Assembly: GCA_951801955.1 (NCBI GenBank)
Contig: CATOOV010000014.1
Span: 1-59,876, forward strand
Direction of reading: 5' to 3'
Source: an uncultured Lachnospiraceae bacterium
Lineage (GTDB): Bacteria > Bacillota > Clostridia > Lachnospirales > Lachnospiraceae
DNA length: 59,876 bases
In this document: piece by piece, positions 15,897 through 25,451 of the stretch
How the letters are laid out: each line of letters opens with the position of its first letter
Position numbering within the stretch: position 1 is the stretch's first letter
Notes under the pieces: model-generated
The model's database searches: none
What the model was told of the DNA's origin: nothing
Seen by the model: the letters and a program-made list of their open reading frames with translations, nothing else
Translations under genes and position numbers: made by a program

Positions 15897-18641
15897 GTGA
15901 AAAAAATGCGGTATTCAGCCGGTATGAAAGGGGCTGCGGTGGCGGCAGAGCATATTTTAACAGTAATTTTAATGTTGTGCCTGCTGTTGTTGGTGCTGTT
16001 GTACCAGAAGAATATCCTGAATTTCAGCGATAAGAAAGATACTTCCTTTGAAGACTCCAGTTACTTTTCCGATCAGTTTAAGGAAACAGCAAAAGAGCTT
16101 GTGGAATTTATTGGCCTGTGTAAGAAATTTGAGACAGACGGAGTGTTTGACGAGGATAAATTAGTGGATATCTGGCAGTATAGTGACCGTCAGGATATCT
16201 CTGATTCTATGGTCAAGAAAAATAAAAAGAATTTAGGATTGTATACATTGGGCGATCTTGCCGAGTGGTCCAGGGAGTATGGGACTTCTCATTATGAATT
16301 TGTCTCAGAGTATCATTTGAATCATGGCATTCAGCAGATACAGAGTATTAATAAAGATGGCGAATCTGTATACAGTGAAGAGAAAACGATTAACAGCCTG
16401 GAGGAAATGATACCAGAGTTTCAGGAGGATATTGTTCAGAATGTAGAACATTTTTATGGTGGTTCCTATAGTACCTCTATGGGAAAAACGACAAATGGTT
16501 TTGGCTATGGCTCACAGGAAAGTTATGAATTTTCAGGCAGGCCCATAGAGGATCAGGAAGAAGAAGGACAAGAAGCATCTGTGCAGGAAGAGGAAACAGA
16601 GAGTCAAAGGGCGCAGGAGGTCATCCAAAAGGTGATTGCTGGAGATCTCTATAAGCTGACGACAGAAGAGCTGGTTTGGTTGCTTCAAGACATGGAAATG
16701 GAATATGCCAGCAGGATGGATTCCTTTGAATTTGTAAATGAGGATTATTTGCCCAAAGGAGGAAATGGGATCTGGAACAATTTTATGAGAGGGGATTTCA
16801 CCTTAGAACAGATGCAGGGTGCATATCAGGCTTTGATGTATACATTGGAGAATATCAGCCAGGAGATTGGAAAATACCGAAAGTATACGAACAATTATAA
16901 GCAGGATTTTAACAAAAGTAATCTGTCATATTGGATGATACAAGGCAAGAAGGGCAATGTCTATACAAATATGAATGCTGCTGTCCAGCCTAATTTTTCT
17001 GCTTATGGGGAGAAAGTAGGAAAGTACCTTTATTATCAAGAAAAAGATGGGCATTTAGAGACAAATGTCAAAGATATGCAGGATTATTTTTATCAGTATC
17101 TGGAACCACTGTATGGAAATAAAGGAAATGCCGTTTTTGTTGGCGTGAATACAAAGTTTCTTTATGGGGATCGTTTTCAGGAAGCAAAGACAGAATATAA
17201 TCGTATGTATCCCTGGATTCAGATCAGCCTGTGGGGGGCGGTAGTTAGTTTTTTACTGGAGCTGATTTTGATGCTCTATCTGAGTATTGTTGCAGGAAAG
17301 CGGGATGATACAGGGCAGGTCTATTTAAATCTTTTCGACCGGATACCAACAGAAATTTTGTTTTTATTTGCGGCTGTTACGACCATTGTATTTATCTGGA
17401 TAGCGGGAAGGCTCTTTTATAGGTTTGATAACGGGGGGGTGACAAGGCTATTGCTGTTATCTGGAGGGTTCTCCCTTTTTGGAACTTCCTTTATGTTGGT
17501 GTTTTATCTAAGCTTTGTCAGGCGGATCCGTGCCGGCGTACTGTGGTCCAATAGTATCGTGTGTTGGTTTTTCCACGGCATTGGGCTGCTGTTTACTAGC
17601 AGCAAGTCTTCTACTAAAATGATTATTTGGTTTGGAGTACATGTTTTGTTGTGCGTGTTTATTCTGCCCATGCTTGTAAACTATGATACAGATATTTTTT
17701 TGCTGGGGGCAATTCTGTTTGCACTGCTCAGCGGTGTGGAGGGGGTGTTGATTATCAGAGAGGGAGTTCAGCGCAACAAAGTTTTGGAAGGGATTAGTAA
17801 AATCTCCAGCGGAGACCTGGAATATAAAATTACAGAGGAGGAATTAAAGGGAGAGAACAGGAAGCTTGCAGAGGCAGTGAATGCCATTGGGGACGGATTG
17901 TACCATGCAGTGGATGACAGTATGAAAAATGAAAGGCTGCAGGTGGATCTGATTACCAATGTTTCCCATGATATTAAGACGCCGCTGACTTCCATCATCA
18001 ATTATGTAGATTTGCTGAAGCGGGAAGACCTTCAGAATGAACGGGCGAGAAGTTATATTGCGGTGTTGGAGAGCAAATCCCAAAGGTTAAAGCAGCTTGC
18101 GGAGGATTTAGTCGAGGTTTCCAGGATTACATCTGGGAATATTACACTGAATATGGAACGGATAAATTTAGTAGAGCTGATATATCAGACGGAAGGAGAA
18201 TTTGCGGAAAAATTTGAGGCGCGAGGATTGAATGTAATTTCAAAACTTCCAAAAGAATCTGTAATTATCTTGGCAGACGGCAGGCGGATTTGGCGTGTAT
18301 TGGAAAACCTTTACAATAATGTGGCAAAATATGCGATGGAGCACACCAGGGTTTATGTGGATATGCATGCTGACGGGACGCAGGTATTGTTTTCCATCAA
18401 AAATATATCAGAAAATCCTTTGAATATCCAAGCGGAGGAACTGACAGAGCGTTTTATCCGTGGAGATGTGTCAAGAAGCACAGAGGGCAGCGGTCTTGGG
18501 TTGTCCATTGCAAAGAATCTCACCATGCTGATGGGTGGAGCGTTCCAAATCTATCTGGATGGGGATTTGTTTAAAGTGATGATCAGTTTCCGGCAGGAGC
18601 CAGAGGTTTTGGAATTGCCGGAAGAGATCGGGGAGGTATAA
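15897..18641 (+). CDS. Large membrane histidine kinase partnered with the 15183 regulator
   Basis: A 914-residue sensor kinase. GTG 15897 has AAGGCGG six bases upstream; ATG 15906 is an alternative. A first transmembrane helix (about 15-37) is followed by a long extracytoplasmic region (about 38-435) rich in Glu, Gln and Tyr with no recognised ligand domain. Then a block of about five to six hydrophobic helices (about 440-620) and a HAMP-like linker (ISKISSGDLEYKI, about 635). The HisKA H-box is VSHDIKTPL with His691; the ATPase has LENLYNNVAKYAM (N-box) and EGSGLGLSIAKNL (G-box). The sensor architecture, single TM plus soluble loop plus a multi-TM block, is unusual and suggests that it senses something in or at the membrane. 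The stimulus is unknown. Confidence 0.88.
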   Translation: MKKMRYSAGMKGAAVAAEHILTVILMLCLLLLVLLYQKNILNFSDKKDTSFEDSSYFSDQFKETAKELVEFIGLCKKFETDGVFDEDKLVDIWQYSDRQDISDSMVKKNKKNLGLYTLGDLAEWSREYGTSHYEFVSEYHLNHGIQQIQSINKDGESVYSEEKTINSLEEMIPEFQEDIVQNVEHFYGGSYSTSMGKTTNGFGYGSQESYEFSGRPIEDQEEEGQEASVQEEETESQRAQEVIQKVIAGDLYKLTTEELVWLLQDMEMEYASRMDSFEFVNEDYLPKGGNGIWNNFMRGDFTLEQMQGAYQALMYTLENISQEIGKYRKYTNNYKQDFNKSNLSYWMIQGKKGNVYTNMNAAVQPNFSAYGEKVGKYLYYQEKDGHLETNVKDMQDYFYQYLEPLYGNKGNAVFVGVNTKFLYGDRFQEAKTEYNRMYPWIQISLWGAVVSFLLELILMLYLSIVAGKRDDTGQVYLNLFDRIPTEILFLFAAVTTIVFIWIAGRLFYRFDNGGVTRLLLLSGGFSLFGTSFMLVFYLSFVRRIRAGVLWSNSIVCWFFHGIGLLFTSSKSSTKMIIWFGVHVLLCVFILPMLVNYDTDIFLLGAILFALLSGVEGVLIIREGVQRNKVLEGISKISSGDLEYKITEEELKGENRKLAEAVNAIGDGLYHAVDDSMKNERLQVDLITNVSHDIKTPLTSIINYVDLLKREDLQNERARSYIAVLESKSQRLKQLAEDLVEVSRITSGNITLNMERINLVELIYQTEGEFAEKFEARGLNVISKLPKESVIILADGRRIWRVLENLYNNVAKYAMEHTRVYVDMHADGTQVLFSIKNISENPLNIQAEELTERFIRGDVSRSTEGSGLGLSIAKNLTMLMGGAFQIYLDGDLFKVMISFRQEPEVLELPEEIGEV

Positions 18642-18665
18642 TTCTGTTATTTGTTACATCTGTGT

Positions 18666-18694
18666 TTGACTGTCCTATGAAAACGCGGTATACT
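18666..18694 (+). promoter_or_regulatory. Sigma-A promoter for the PAS hybrid kinase
   Basis: TTGACT (18666-18671), 17 bases, TATACT (18689-18694), 55 bases before the start. It shows that the hybrid kinase is transcribed separately from the upstream two-component pair. Confidence 0.7.
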
Positions 18695-18748
18695 ATCATA
18701 TAAGAAGGAAAAATGTAGGTGTAGACAGCGGCAAATTTAAGGATATGG

Positions 18749-21115
18749 GTGCAGATGGATAATTTAAATCAGTGGAAAAAAGTATTGGATAATATAACCG
18801 GCACAGCGATCTTTGTGGTGGAGCAGGGAACACGTAAGATTCTGTACTATAATAAGTACATGGAACAGATCCAACCAGGATTTTCCTGTGGGGAAATTTG
18901 TGGTTCCGTATGGAATGGAAGCTGTGCCAATTGCCCTCTCAAGGACATTGGGGAAAAAGATTGTAACAAGGCGGTTAGCTATGCGACGCCTTTTGGGAAA
19001 CCCATGGATGCAACGGCAACAAAAATTGTATGGGGAGACACGCCTGCCTTCCTCATATCTATCAGTAATCATCCCTTGACTGGAAGGGAGCTGGAGTTAG
19101 AATTGGGACGAACCCAGATGCACATTGCAGTGTCCCAGATTTACACGATGGTTATTTCTGTGAATCTTACGAAGAACCGTTATTTTATGGTGGAGTATGC
19201 GAATTATGTCAATCAAAATGCCCCAGATTCGGGTGTGTTTGATGAATTGATTGAGCATGGAATCCAATCCATGCATCCAGATTTTCAGGAGGAATTTTCA
19301 GAAAAATTTAAGAGGGAACATCTTTTAGAGCATTTTGCCAGAGGGGAAAATACGCAGTATATGGAACATCGGCAGATGGGTATGGATGGTATCTATCATT
19401 GGACGGATACCCATGTGATACATATTGAGAATCCGTATAATCATGACGTCCTGCAGGTTTCTTTGTGCCGTAACATTGACAAAGAAAAACAGTTAGAAGC
19501 ACAGGTATTAGAAGCTGTCAGTAAGGAGAAGGAAGCCAGTAAACGTTTTGCAGTCAGTATCCGTGACATGTACCAAAGTATCTATGAAGTAGAACTGACG
19601 CAGGGGAAGGTAAGCAGTTACCAGTGTACAGAAGATGGCTTGCGCTGTGTTCCCATAAAGGGTTATTATCCTGGAATGATTTTGGCGATTGAGGAAAGAA
19701 TGGTTAGTGAGGAGAGCAGAAGAAAATACCAGGAGAATATGTCGACCGCCCAATTAAAAGAGAGGCTTACCAGTGAAGATAAACAGATCTATTTTGAGTA
19801 TCAAAGGAAGGACTCACAGGGAAAATACCGTTGGTATTCCAATCAGATTCAGTTGTTATCCGACTGTCGGGATGATTTTCGTATTCTGATTTTTGTACGG
19901 GATATCGATGATAGACGGCGTGCAGATGAACAGAAAAAGCAGAGGCTTAAGGAAGCGCTTGCCGATGCAAGGAAAGCGAATCATGCCAAATCAGATTTTA
20001 TATCCAGGATGTCCCACGATATCCGTACACCCATCAATGCCATTTTAGGGATGTCAACCATTGCATCTTCTAACTTAGGGGATTCTGTAAAATTGAAAGA
20101 CTGCCTGGAAAAGATCGAGGTATCTACCAGGTATCTAATGTCCATGATGAGCGATATTCTAGATATGTCTCGAATTGAAAGCGGAAAATTGATGCTTGTG
20201 GAGAAAGAATTTTGTTTGAACAGTATGATTCGAGGGCTGATTATAACGTTTACATCCCAGGTAGCGCAGAAGAGGCAGCATTTTGAATTGCTGATGGATC
20301 AGGCGGCAGAGGGCAATTATATAGGGGACGAGTTGAAAATTAATCAAATGCTGATGAATCTGCTGGGCAATGCCAGCAAATATACGGGGGAAGAAGGCAA
20401 GATTACCCTTGAGATTCGTAAAAAGTCATCGACACAGGAACAGACGGTACTGCAGATCACAGTAAAAGATACTGGAATTGGAATCAGTGAGGAATTCCAG
20501 GAAATCATGTTTTCTCCCTTTGAACAAGAAAATGAGGCAGGCGGCAGGGTATTTGAGGGGAGCGGGTTAGGGCTTTCCCTTACGAAGCATTTGTTGGAAC
20601 GGATGGGAGGAAGTATTACTTGTACAAGTAAACCGAATCAGGGGAGTTGTTTTATTATAGAACTTCCTTTGAAATCTGTGAAAAAGGTGAAAGAGCAGGA
20701 TAAGTTTGAACTCGATCCGCCCAATTTGGAAGGATTTCACAAAGAGCATATTTTAGTGGTGGAGGACAATGAGATCAATTTAGAAATTGTAAAGACTTTG
20801 CTGGAGGGAAAGAACTTGGTTGTTGAGGCGGCTCAGAATGGTCTGGAAGCCGTAAAGAAATTTCAGGCATCGCCGCCGTATTGGTACCAGCTTATCTTGA
20901 TGGACATCCGTATGCCTGTGATGGATGGTTTTACAGCAACCAGAAAGATTCGGGAATTAAAACGTCCAGATTCTAAAACAATACCAATTGTGGCATTGAC
21001 AGCAAACGCACTCCAGGAAGACTGCAAATATGCACAGGATGTGGGAATGAATGCTTTTTTGACAAAGCCCATCGACATAGAAGTGCTGCATCGGAATTTG
21101 AAACAGTATATCTAG
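18749..21115 (+). CDS. Soluble PAS-type hybrid histidine kinase with receiver domain
   Basis: A 788-residue protein with no membrane helix. The GTG at 18749 (AAGGAT five bases before) or the ATG at 18755 may be the start. The N-terminal PAS-like module (about 10-115) carries a Cys cluster, CGEICGSVWNGSCANC, which could hold a metal or react to redox. Two further PAS-like regions follow (about 130-240 and 270-390). The kinase has H-box His423 in MSHDIRTPINAI, N-box LMNLLGNASKYT, G-boxes DTGIGIS and EGSGLGLS. The receiver domain has VVEDNEIN, phospho-acceptor Asp719 in LMDIRMPVMDG and the late Lys in LTKPID. With no HTH or enzymatic output, its output partner is unknown. It is a typical sensor of clostridial gut bacteria. 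Confidence 0.9.
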   Translation: MQMDNLNQWKKVLDNITGTAIFVVEQGTRKILYYNKYMEQIQPGFSCGEICGSVWNGSCANCPLKDIGEKDCNKAVSYATPFGKPMDATATKIVWGDTPAFLISISNHPLTGRELELELGRTQMHIAVSQIYTMVISVNLTKNRYFMVEYANYVNQNAPDSGVFDELIEHGIQSMHPDFQEEFSEKFKREHLLEHFARGENTQYMEHRQMGMDGIYHWTDTHVIHIENPYNHDVLQVSLCRNIDKEKQLEAQVLEAVSKEKEASKRFAVSIRDMYQSIYEVELTQGKVSSYQCTEDGLRCVPIKGYYPGMILAIEERMVSEESRRKYQENMSTAQLKERLTSEDKQIYFEYQRKDSQGKYRWYSNQIQLLSDCRDDFRILIFVRDIDDRRRADEQKKQRLKEALADARKANHAKSDFISRMSHDIRTPINAILGMSTIASSNLGDSVKLKDCLEKIEVSTRYLMSMMSDILDMSRIESGKLMLVEKEFCLNSMIRGLIITFTSQVAQKRQHFELLMDQAAEGNYIGDELKINQMLMNLLGNASKYTGEEGKITLEIRKKSSTQEQTVLQITVKDTGIGISEEFQEIMFSPFEQENEAGGRVFEGSGLGLSLTKHLLERMGGSITCTSKPNQGSCFIIELPLKSVKKVKEQDKFELDPPNLEGFHKEHILVVEDNEINLEIVKTLLEGKNLVVEAAQNGLEAVKKFQASPPYWYQLILMDIRMPVMDGFTATRKIRELKRPDSKTIPIVALTANALQEDCKYAQDVGMNAFLTKPIDIEVLHRNLKQYI

Positions 21116-21187
21116 ATGAAGGATGGCTCCCCCACTATAGGCGGCGGGTAACTGATTCTTGTCATGTGATGTATGACGTGCGCTTTA

Positions 21188-21217
21188 CAGCAAGAACGCT
21201 GGCGGCGTTCTTGAATT
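21188..21217 (-). repeat. Repeat family C, hairpin fragment
   Basis: CAGCAAGAACGCTGGCGGCGTTCTTGAATT contains the CAAGAACG...CGTTCTTG stem and, on the minus strand, the TTCAAGAACG and CGTTCTTGCTG ends seen at 8618-8645. The outer words of the full element are missing. Confidence 0.45.
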
Positions 21218-21240
21218 AAATAAATCAGGAGGATTTAGCC

Positions 21241-21269
21241 TTGCAATTCTAGGATAGGCACATTATAAT
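21241..21269 (+). promoter_or_regulatory. Sigma-A promoter for the hydratase gene
   Basis: TTGCAA (21241-21246), 17 bases, TATAAT (21264-21269). The next gene starts at 21534, so it implies a long untranslated leader. Confidence 0.6.
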
Positions 21270-21280
21270 ATTCCAATAGG

Positions 21281-21319
21281 GACAATAAGCCGATGGAGGT
21301 TTCCATTGGCTTATTGTCA
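21281..21319 (+). other. Leader hairpin just after the transcription start
   Basis: GACAATAAGCCGATGGA and TCCATTGGCTTATTGTC form a 17-bp stem with one G-U pair and a short loop. There is no T run after it, so it is less likely to be a terminator than a protective or regulatory stem at the 5' end of the mRNA. Confidence 0.5.
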
Positions 21320-21326
21320 CTATATC

Positions 21327-21436
21327 CCAGATGGGAAATAACTTTGAAGTTTTGTTGCCATTCCAGATGGGAGATGGCTTTGAAGTTTTTGTTGCCATTC
21401 CAGATGGGAGATGGCTTTGAAGTTTTGTTGCTATAC
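21327..21436 (+). repeat. Three-unit tandem repeat in the hydratase leader
   Basis: Units start at 21327, 21363 and 21400 (period 36-37). The core reads CCAGATGGGAGATGGCTTTG followed by AAGTTTTGTTGCCATT. Units 2 and 3 are nearly identical and unit 1 is slightly diverged. No protein reading frame explains it. Confidence 0.7.
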
Positions 21437-21469
21437 GAAAAAATAAAAACAGGAAGAAAAAGAGTGTAA

Positions 21470-21536
21470 GGATTTGTTATTTCTTTCACGAACTGCCTGT
21501 TTGTGCTGAAAAACGCACAGAATGGAGGAAAATATG
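21470..21536 (+). repeat. Shared leader block L, copy before the hydratase gene
   Basis: This 67-base block ends in the gene's own ribosome binding site (GGAGGAA) and ATG. About 60 of 67 positions match the minus-strand block before murG (56531-56597), including CCTGTTTGTGCTGAAAAACG and ACAGAATGGAGGAAAA. Confidence 0.65.
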
Positions 21537-23840
21537 ATAAAATTATATGATGGCGGTGTGTATCTGGTAAATGGGAAAACGCTGATCCCAGAAGATGGAC
21601 ATGCCGCAGAGGCAATCCAGGCTGAGACTGGGACATCCATGAACCGGGAAGAGGCTGCAAAAAATACCATTGCATACGGTATATTATCCCAACACAATAC
21701 ATCTGGGAATATGGAAAAGCTGAAAATCAAATTTGATAAGCTGACTTCCCATGATATTACATTTGTAGGGATTATTCAGACTGCAAGGGCTTCCGGTTTG
21801 GAAAAATTTCCGGTTCCCTATGTACTCACCAACTGTCACAATTCCTTGTGTGCAGTAGGCGGTACGATAAATGAAGATGACCATATGTTTGGATTGAGCT
21901 GTGCCAAGAAGTATGGCGGCGTCTATGTTCCGCCCCACCAGGCAGTGATTCATCAATATGCAAGGGAAATGCTTGCCGGCGGCGGAAAAATGATTTTGGG
22001 TTCTGATTCCCATACCCGCTATGGTGCACTGGGTACTATGGCAATGGGAGAAGGTGGGCCTGAGCTGGTAAAACAATTATTGAATAAAACATATGATATC
22101 AATATGCCGAAAGTAGTTGGTGTGTATTTGACTGGAAAACCAGAGAAAGGGGTAGGGCCCCAGGACGTAGCGCTGGCGATGATCGGCGCTGTATTTGCAA
22201 ATGGTTATGTCAACAATAAAGTAATGGAATTTGTAGGACCAGGCGTTTCGTCCCTGAGCGCGGATTTTCGAATTGGCATTGATGTTATGACTACGGAGAC
22301 TACCTGTTTGTCATCCATTTGGAGGACAGACGATACCATTCGGGAATATTATGAAATTCATGGAAGGAAAGAGGATTACAAAGAGCTGAATCCTGGACAG
22401 ACGGCATATTACGATGGGATGGTTGAAGTAGATTTAAGCAAAGTGAAGCCGATGATTGCCATGCCGTTTCATCCAAGCAATACTTATACCATTGAGGAGT
22501 TAAATGCAAACCTTATGGATATTTTGGATGACTGTGAGAAAAAGGCATTGGTGAGTTTAGACGGAGCCGTTGATTTTACGTTAAAGGATAAAGTGAGAAA
22601 TGGCAAACTGTATGTAGACCAGGGAATTATCGCAGGCTGTGCAGGCGGTGGATTTGAAAATATTTGTGCAGCGGCGGACATCATGGAGGGCGCAAGCATT
22701 GGTTCCGATGAATTTTCCCTGAGCGTTTATCCAGCGAGTATGCCAATCTATATGGAATTGATGAAAACAGGCGCTGCTGAGACATTGATGGAGACAGGCG
22801 CTATTTTGAAGACAGCATTCTGTGGACCATGTTTTGGCGCGGGGGATACTCCAAGCAATAATGGATTTTCCATTCGCCATTCTACCAGGAATTTCCCGAA
22901 CCGGGAGGGAAGCAAACTTCAGAGCGGGCAGATAGCTTCCGTTGCGCTGATGGATGCCCGTTCGATTGCGGCGACTGCAGCGAACAAAGGCTATCTGACG
23001 CCTGCCACTGATATGGATGTATATTATACGAATCCAAAATACCATTTTGACAGCCGGATTTATGCAAACCGTGTATTTGACAGTAAAGGCGTGGCAGATC
23101 CTACACAGGAAATAAAGTTTGGACCAAATATCAAGGATTGGCCACAGATGAGCGAACTTCCAGAAAATATGGTCTTAAAGGTTGTCTCTGAAATTCATGA
23201 CCCAGTTACCACGACAGATGAGTTGATCCCCTCTGGTGAAACCTCCTCTTATCGCTCTAATCCTTTGGGGCTTGCGGAATTTACCTTGTCCAGAAAGGAC
23301 CCGGCGTATGTAGGGCGTGCCAAAGAAATCCAGAAGGCGCAGAAAGCCATTGAAGGAGGCACTTGTCCCATAGAGGCAGTAGAAGAATTAAAACCGGTTA
23401 TGGCGGCAGTGAACCAGGCATTTCCAGAAAAAGCTTTTGCAGAAGCAAGAGAACAGGGGCTGTTAGGATTTGGAAGCACAATTTTTGCTGTGAAACCTGG
23501 AGACGGTTCGGCAAGGGAGCAGGCGGCGTCCTGCCAGAAAGTATTAGGCGGATGGGCAAATATTGCCAACGAATATGCCACCAAGCGTTACCGTTCCAAT
23601 TTGATTAACTGGGGAATGCTTCCCTTCCTGATTCCAGAGGGTGAACTGCCTTTTGCAAATGGTGATTATATTTTTATTCCAGATATCCGAAATGCAGTGG
23701 AGCAGAGAAAGACAAAGATCCCAGCTTTTGTGGTAAAGGATGGTGGACTGAAAGAATTTACTCTGGAAATGGGAGAATTGACAGAGGATGAACGCACGAT
23801 CATATTAAAAGGATGCCTGATTAACTATTATAAAGGTTAG
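21534..23840 (+). CDS. Aconitase-superfamily hydratase (YbhJ-like)
   Basis: A 768-residue cytoplasmic enzyme. ATG 21534 follows GGAGGAA; the in-frame ATG at 21522 overlaps that site and is less likely. The aconitase fold is clear: [33 protein letters not shown] (substrate and cluster region), the cluster Cys in [17 protein letters not shown] (about residue 365) and in [16 protein letters not shown] (about 425-430), and the [16 protein letters not shown] arm. The C-terminal swivel domain includes [20 protein letters not shown]. It dehydrates or hydrates a 2-hydroxy acid through a 4Fe-4S cluster, but the pattern is that of the YbhJ branch, for which the substrate is unknown. It is not classical AcnA. 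The unusual leader suggests mRNA-level control. Confidence 0.85.
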   Translation: MIKLYDGGVYLVNGKTLIPEDGHAAEAIQAETGTSMNREEAAKNTIAYGILSQHNTSGNMEKLKIKFDKLTSHDITFVGIIQTARASGLEKFPVPYVLTNCHNSLCAVGGTINEDDHMFGLSCAKKYGGVYVPPHQAVIHQYAREMLAGGGKMILGSDSHTRYGALGTMAMGEGGPELVKQLLNKTYDINMPKVVGVYLTGKPEKGVGPQDVALAMIGAVFANGYVNNKVMEFVGPGVSSLSADFRIGIDVMTTETTCLSSIWRTDDTIREYYEIHGRKEDYKELNPGQTAYYDGMVEVDLSKVKPMIAMPFHPSNTYTIEELNANLMDILDDCEKKALVSLDGAVDFTLKDKVRNGKLYVDQGIIAGCAGGGFENICAAADIMEGASIGSDEFSLSVYPASMPIYMELMKTGAAETLMETGAILKTAFCGPCFGAGDTPSNNGFSIRHSTRNFPNREGSKLQSGQIASVALMDARSIAATAANKGYLTPATDMDVYYTNPKYHFDSRIYANRVFDSKGVADPTQEIKFGPNIKDWPQMSELPENMVLKVVSEIHDPVTTTDELIPSGETSSYRSNPLGLAEFTLSRKDPAYVGRAKEIQKAQKAIEGGTCPIEAVEELKPVMAAVNQAFPEKAFAEAREQGLLGFGSTIFAVKPGDGSAREQAASCQKVLGGWANIANEYATKRYRSNLINWGMLPFLIPEGELPFANGDYIFIPDIRNAVEQRKTKIPAFVVKDGGLKEFTLEMGELTEDERTIILKGCLINYYKG

Positions 23841-23864
23841 ACATAAGCGAAGATAATTATGCAG

Positions 23865-23909
23865 CAGGGCATTGGGTATTACGCAAATTGCGTAGGCTGC
23901 AATGCCCTG
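23865..23909 (+). terminator. Terminator after the hydratase gene
   Basis: CAGGGCATTG and CAATGCCCTG pair perfectly, with an inner TACGCAA/TTGCGTA stem, followed by GTTT. It starts 25 bases after the stop. Confidence 0.65.
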
Positions 23910-23936
23910 GTTTAACCATGGAAGGATGCGTTTATT

Positions 23937-25304
23937 TTGGAAGAACAAGAGAAAGAACAGATCGAAGAAAGAGCAAACTGGAATATCAAGCCCTATCTTG
24001 CTGTAGGGCTTATCTCCTTTTTGGTTATAACAGGTTCCATAGCGTTTTTCTTTTTGATTTACCGGTATCATGGTTTTACCCAGATTTTGGATAAGATTAT
24101 GGTTATTCTGCAGCCGATTACCATTGGGCTGGTGCTTGCTTATCTGGTAACGCCAGTGGTAAACTTTGAAGAACGCCATTTATTGCCGATTGCATTGCAG
24201 AAAATAAAAAACCAACAGAAAGCAAAGAAATTGGTACGTGTTACCAGTGTGGCAGGCGCCCTGCTTTTTGTTGCGCTTGTGATTGGCGTATTGCTGCAGA
24301 TGGTAATACCAGAATTATATAAGAGCATTAATGGCATGATTGGCACGCTGCCCAAACAGGTGAACGGCTTTATGGACTGGCTCAGTGATTATGTCAGCAG
24401 TGACAGTGAAATTTCAGGATATCTGGAAATTGGACTGACAAAGGGAACGGAATTTTTTGAAAATTGGGCGAAGACAGAATTTTTGCCTCAAACAAAAAAT
24501 ATTGTTGCCGGTGTTACAACTGGGGTAATCAATGCGGTAAAAATTTTATTTAATGTAGTAATTGGTATTATTATTTCCATTTATGTATTGATGAGTAAAG
24601 AAAATTTTATCGGGCAAAGTAAAAAGCTGGTCTATGCAGTGTTCCCAGGTAAAAAGGCAAATGCAATTATCCATACCGTACACAAGAGTAATGAGATATT
24701 CGGAGGATTTATTTCAGGAAAGATTTTAGATTCCCTGATTATTGGGATTTTGTGCTTTATCTGCCTGTATTTTTTAAAAATGCCATATTCTGTATTGGTA
24801 AGTGTCATTGTGGGTGTTACAAATGTAATCCCATTTTTCGGTCCATATTTGGGGGCAGTGCCAAGCACCATCCTTATTATGCTGGCAAATCCCATCCAGG
24901 GATTGTATTTTGTTATCTTTATACTGATCTTACAGCAGGTTGACGGAAATATTATAGGACCTAAGATTTTAGGAGATTCCACAGGACTGTCTTCTTTTTG
25001 GGTGGTGTTTGCCATCCTTGTAGGAGGCGGAATTTTTGGCATTCCAGGTATGATTATCGGCGTACCTATTTTTGCCGTAATTTTTTATATTATTCGAAAT
25101 ATTTTGAACTATGTCTTAGAGGTAAAACGGCTGCCGCAGGATAGTGAGAGTTATATTTTGGCAGACAGGCTAGATATAGAGAGGAATGTATTGGTTTGCA
25201 GCCAGGAAGAGGAAGGCCTAAAAACACCAGAGGATAAGAAAAAGAAGAGCTTGGAAAGAAAGGCAGGCATCAAAGGGAAACTGAAAAAACGAAAGAAATC
25301 ATAG
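23937..25304 (+). CDS. AI-2E (UPF0118/YdbI) family transporter
   Basis: A 455-residue membrane protein. The TTG at 23937 is preceded by AAGGATG, with no better in-frame ATG upstream of the first helix. Hydrophobic segments at about 18-40, 50-70, 95-115, 200-225, 260-290, 300-330 and 350-385 match the usual seven to eight helices of the family. Family features include the NVIPFFGPYLGAVPS motif (about 295-310), the LQQVDGNIIGPKILGDSTGL signature (about 330-349) and GIPGMIIGVPIFAV. A long extracytoplasmic loop lies between helices 3 and 4. The tail (about 400-455) is basic and low in complexity. The family exports or exchanges small molecules or ions; the AI-2 name does not prove that substrate. 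Confidence 0.88.
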   Translation: MEEQEKEQIEERANWNIKPYLAVGLISFLVITGSIAFFFLIYRYHGFTQILDKIMVILQPITIGLVLAYLVTPVVNFEERHLLPIALQKIKNQQKAKKLVRVTSVAGALLFVALVIGVLLQMVIPELYKSINGMIGTLPKQVNGFMDWLSDYVSSDSEISGYLEIGLTKGTEFFENWAKTEFLPQTKNIVAGVTTGVINAVKILFNVVIGIIISIYVLMSKENFIGQSKKLVYAVFPGKKANAIIHTVHKSNEIFGGFISGKILDSLIIGILCFICLYFLKMPYSVLVSVIVGVTNVIPFFGPYLGAVPSTILIMLANPIQGLYFVIFILILQQVDGNIIGPKILGDSTGLSSFWVVFAILVGGGIFGIPGMIIGVPIFAVIFYIIRNILNYVLEVKRLPQDSESYILADRLDIERNVLVCSQEEEGLKTPEDKKKKSLERKAGIKGKLKKRKKS

Positions 25305-25358
25305 TTTCATCCTAACTTTCTCAGTGAATAGCTTTTGCAGTGTAACTCATGGGTTTTT

Positions 25359-25388
25359 TTGACATTTGCTGGGGAAATATGTTAGACT
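25359..25388 (+). promoter_or_regulatory. Candidate sigma-A promoter for the TPR/ATPase gene
   Basis: TTGACA (25359-25364), 18 bases, TAGACT (25383-25388). It probably drives both the TPR/ATPase gene and glgB. Confidence 0.55.
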
Positions 25389-25451
25389 AGGAGTAATATG
25401 GACGATAATCGGGGGTATTGTACCTTTTAACGTAATTCTGAGGTGAAACAG

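Larger units (their letters stand above)
21116..21533. other. Intergenic region and long leader of the hydratase gene
   Basis: No gene is seen. It contains a family-C hairpin fragment (21188-21217), a sigma-A promoter (21241-21269), a strong hairpin right after the expected transcription start (21281-21319), a three-unit tandem repeat (21327-21436) and the shared leader/ribosome binding site block (21470-21536). Transcripts from the promoter would have a leader of about 255 bases. Confidence 0.65.

Noticed and set aside
13938-18641. A vancomycin resistance (van) cluster: VanH-like dehydrogenase next to VanR/VanS-like regulator and kinase
   Set aside because: There is no VanA-type ligase or VanX-type dipeptidase. 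The dehydrogenase is divergent, and the kinase has an unrelated, much larger sensor part. An ordinary D-lactate dehydrogenase and a generic two-component system explain the data.
21327-21436. A small CRISPR array
   Set aside because: The three units are contiguous with no unique spacers, and no cas genes are present.
21235-21702. A minus-strand protein of 155 residues
   Set aside because: It crosses the tandem repeats and the 5' end of the hydratase gene, has no ribosome binding site, and its repeated ISHLEW-like composition is a by-product of the repeat.
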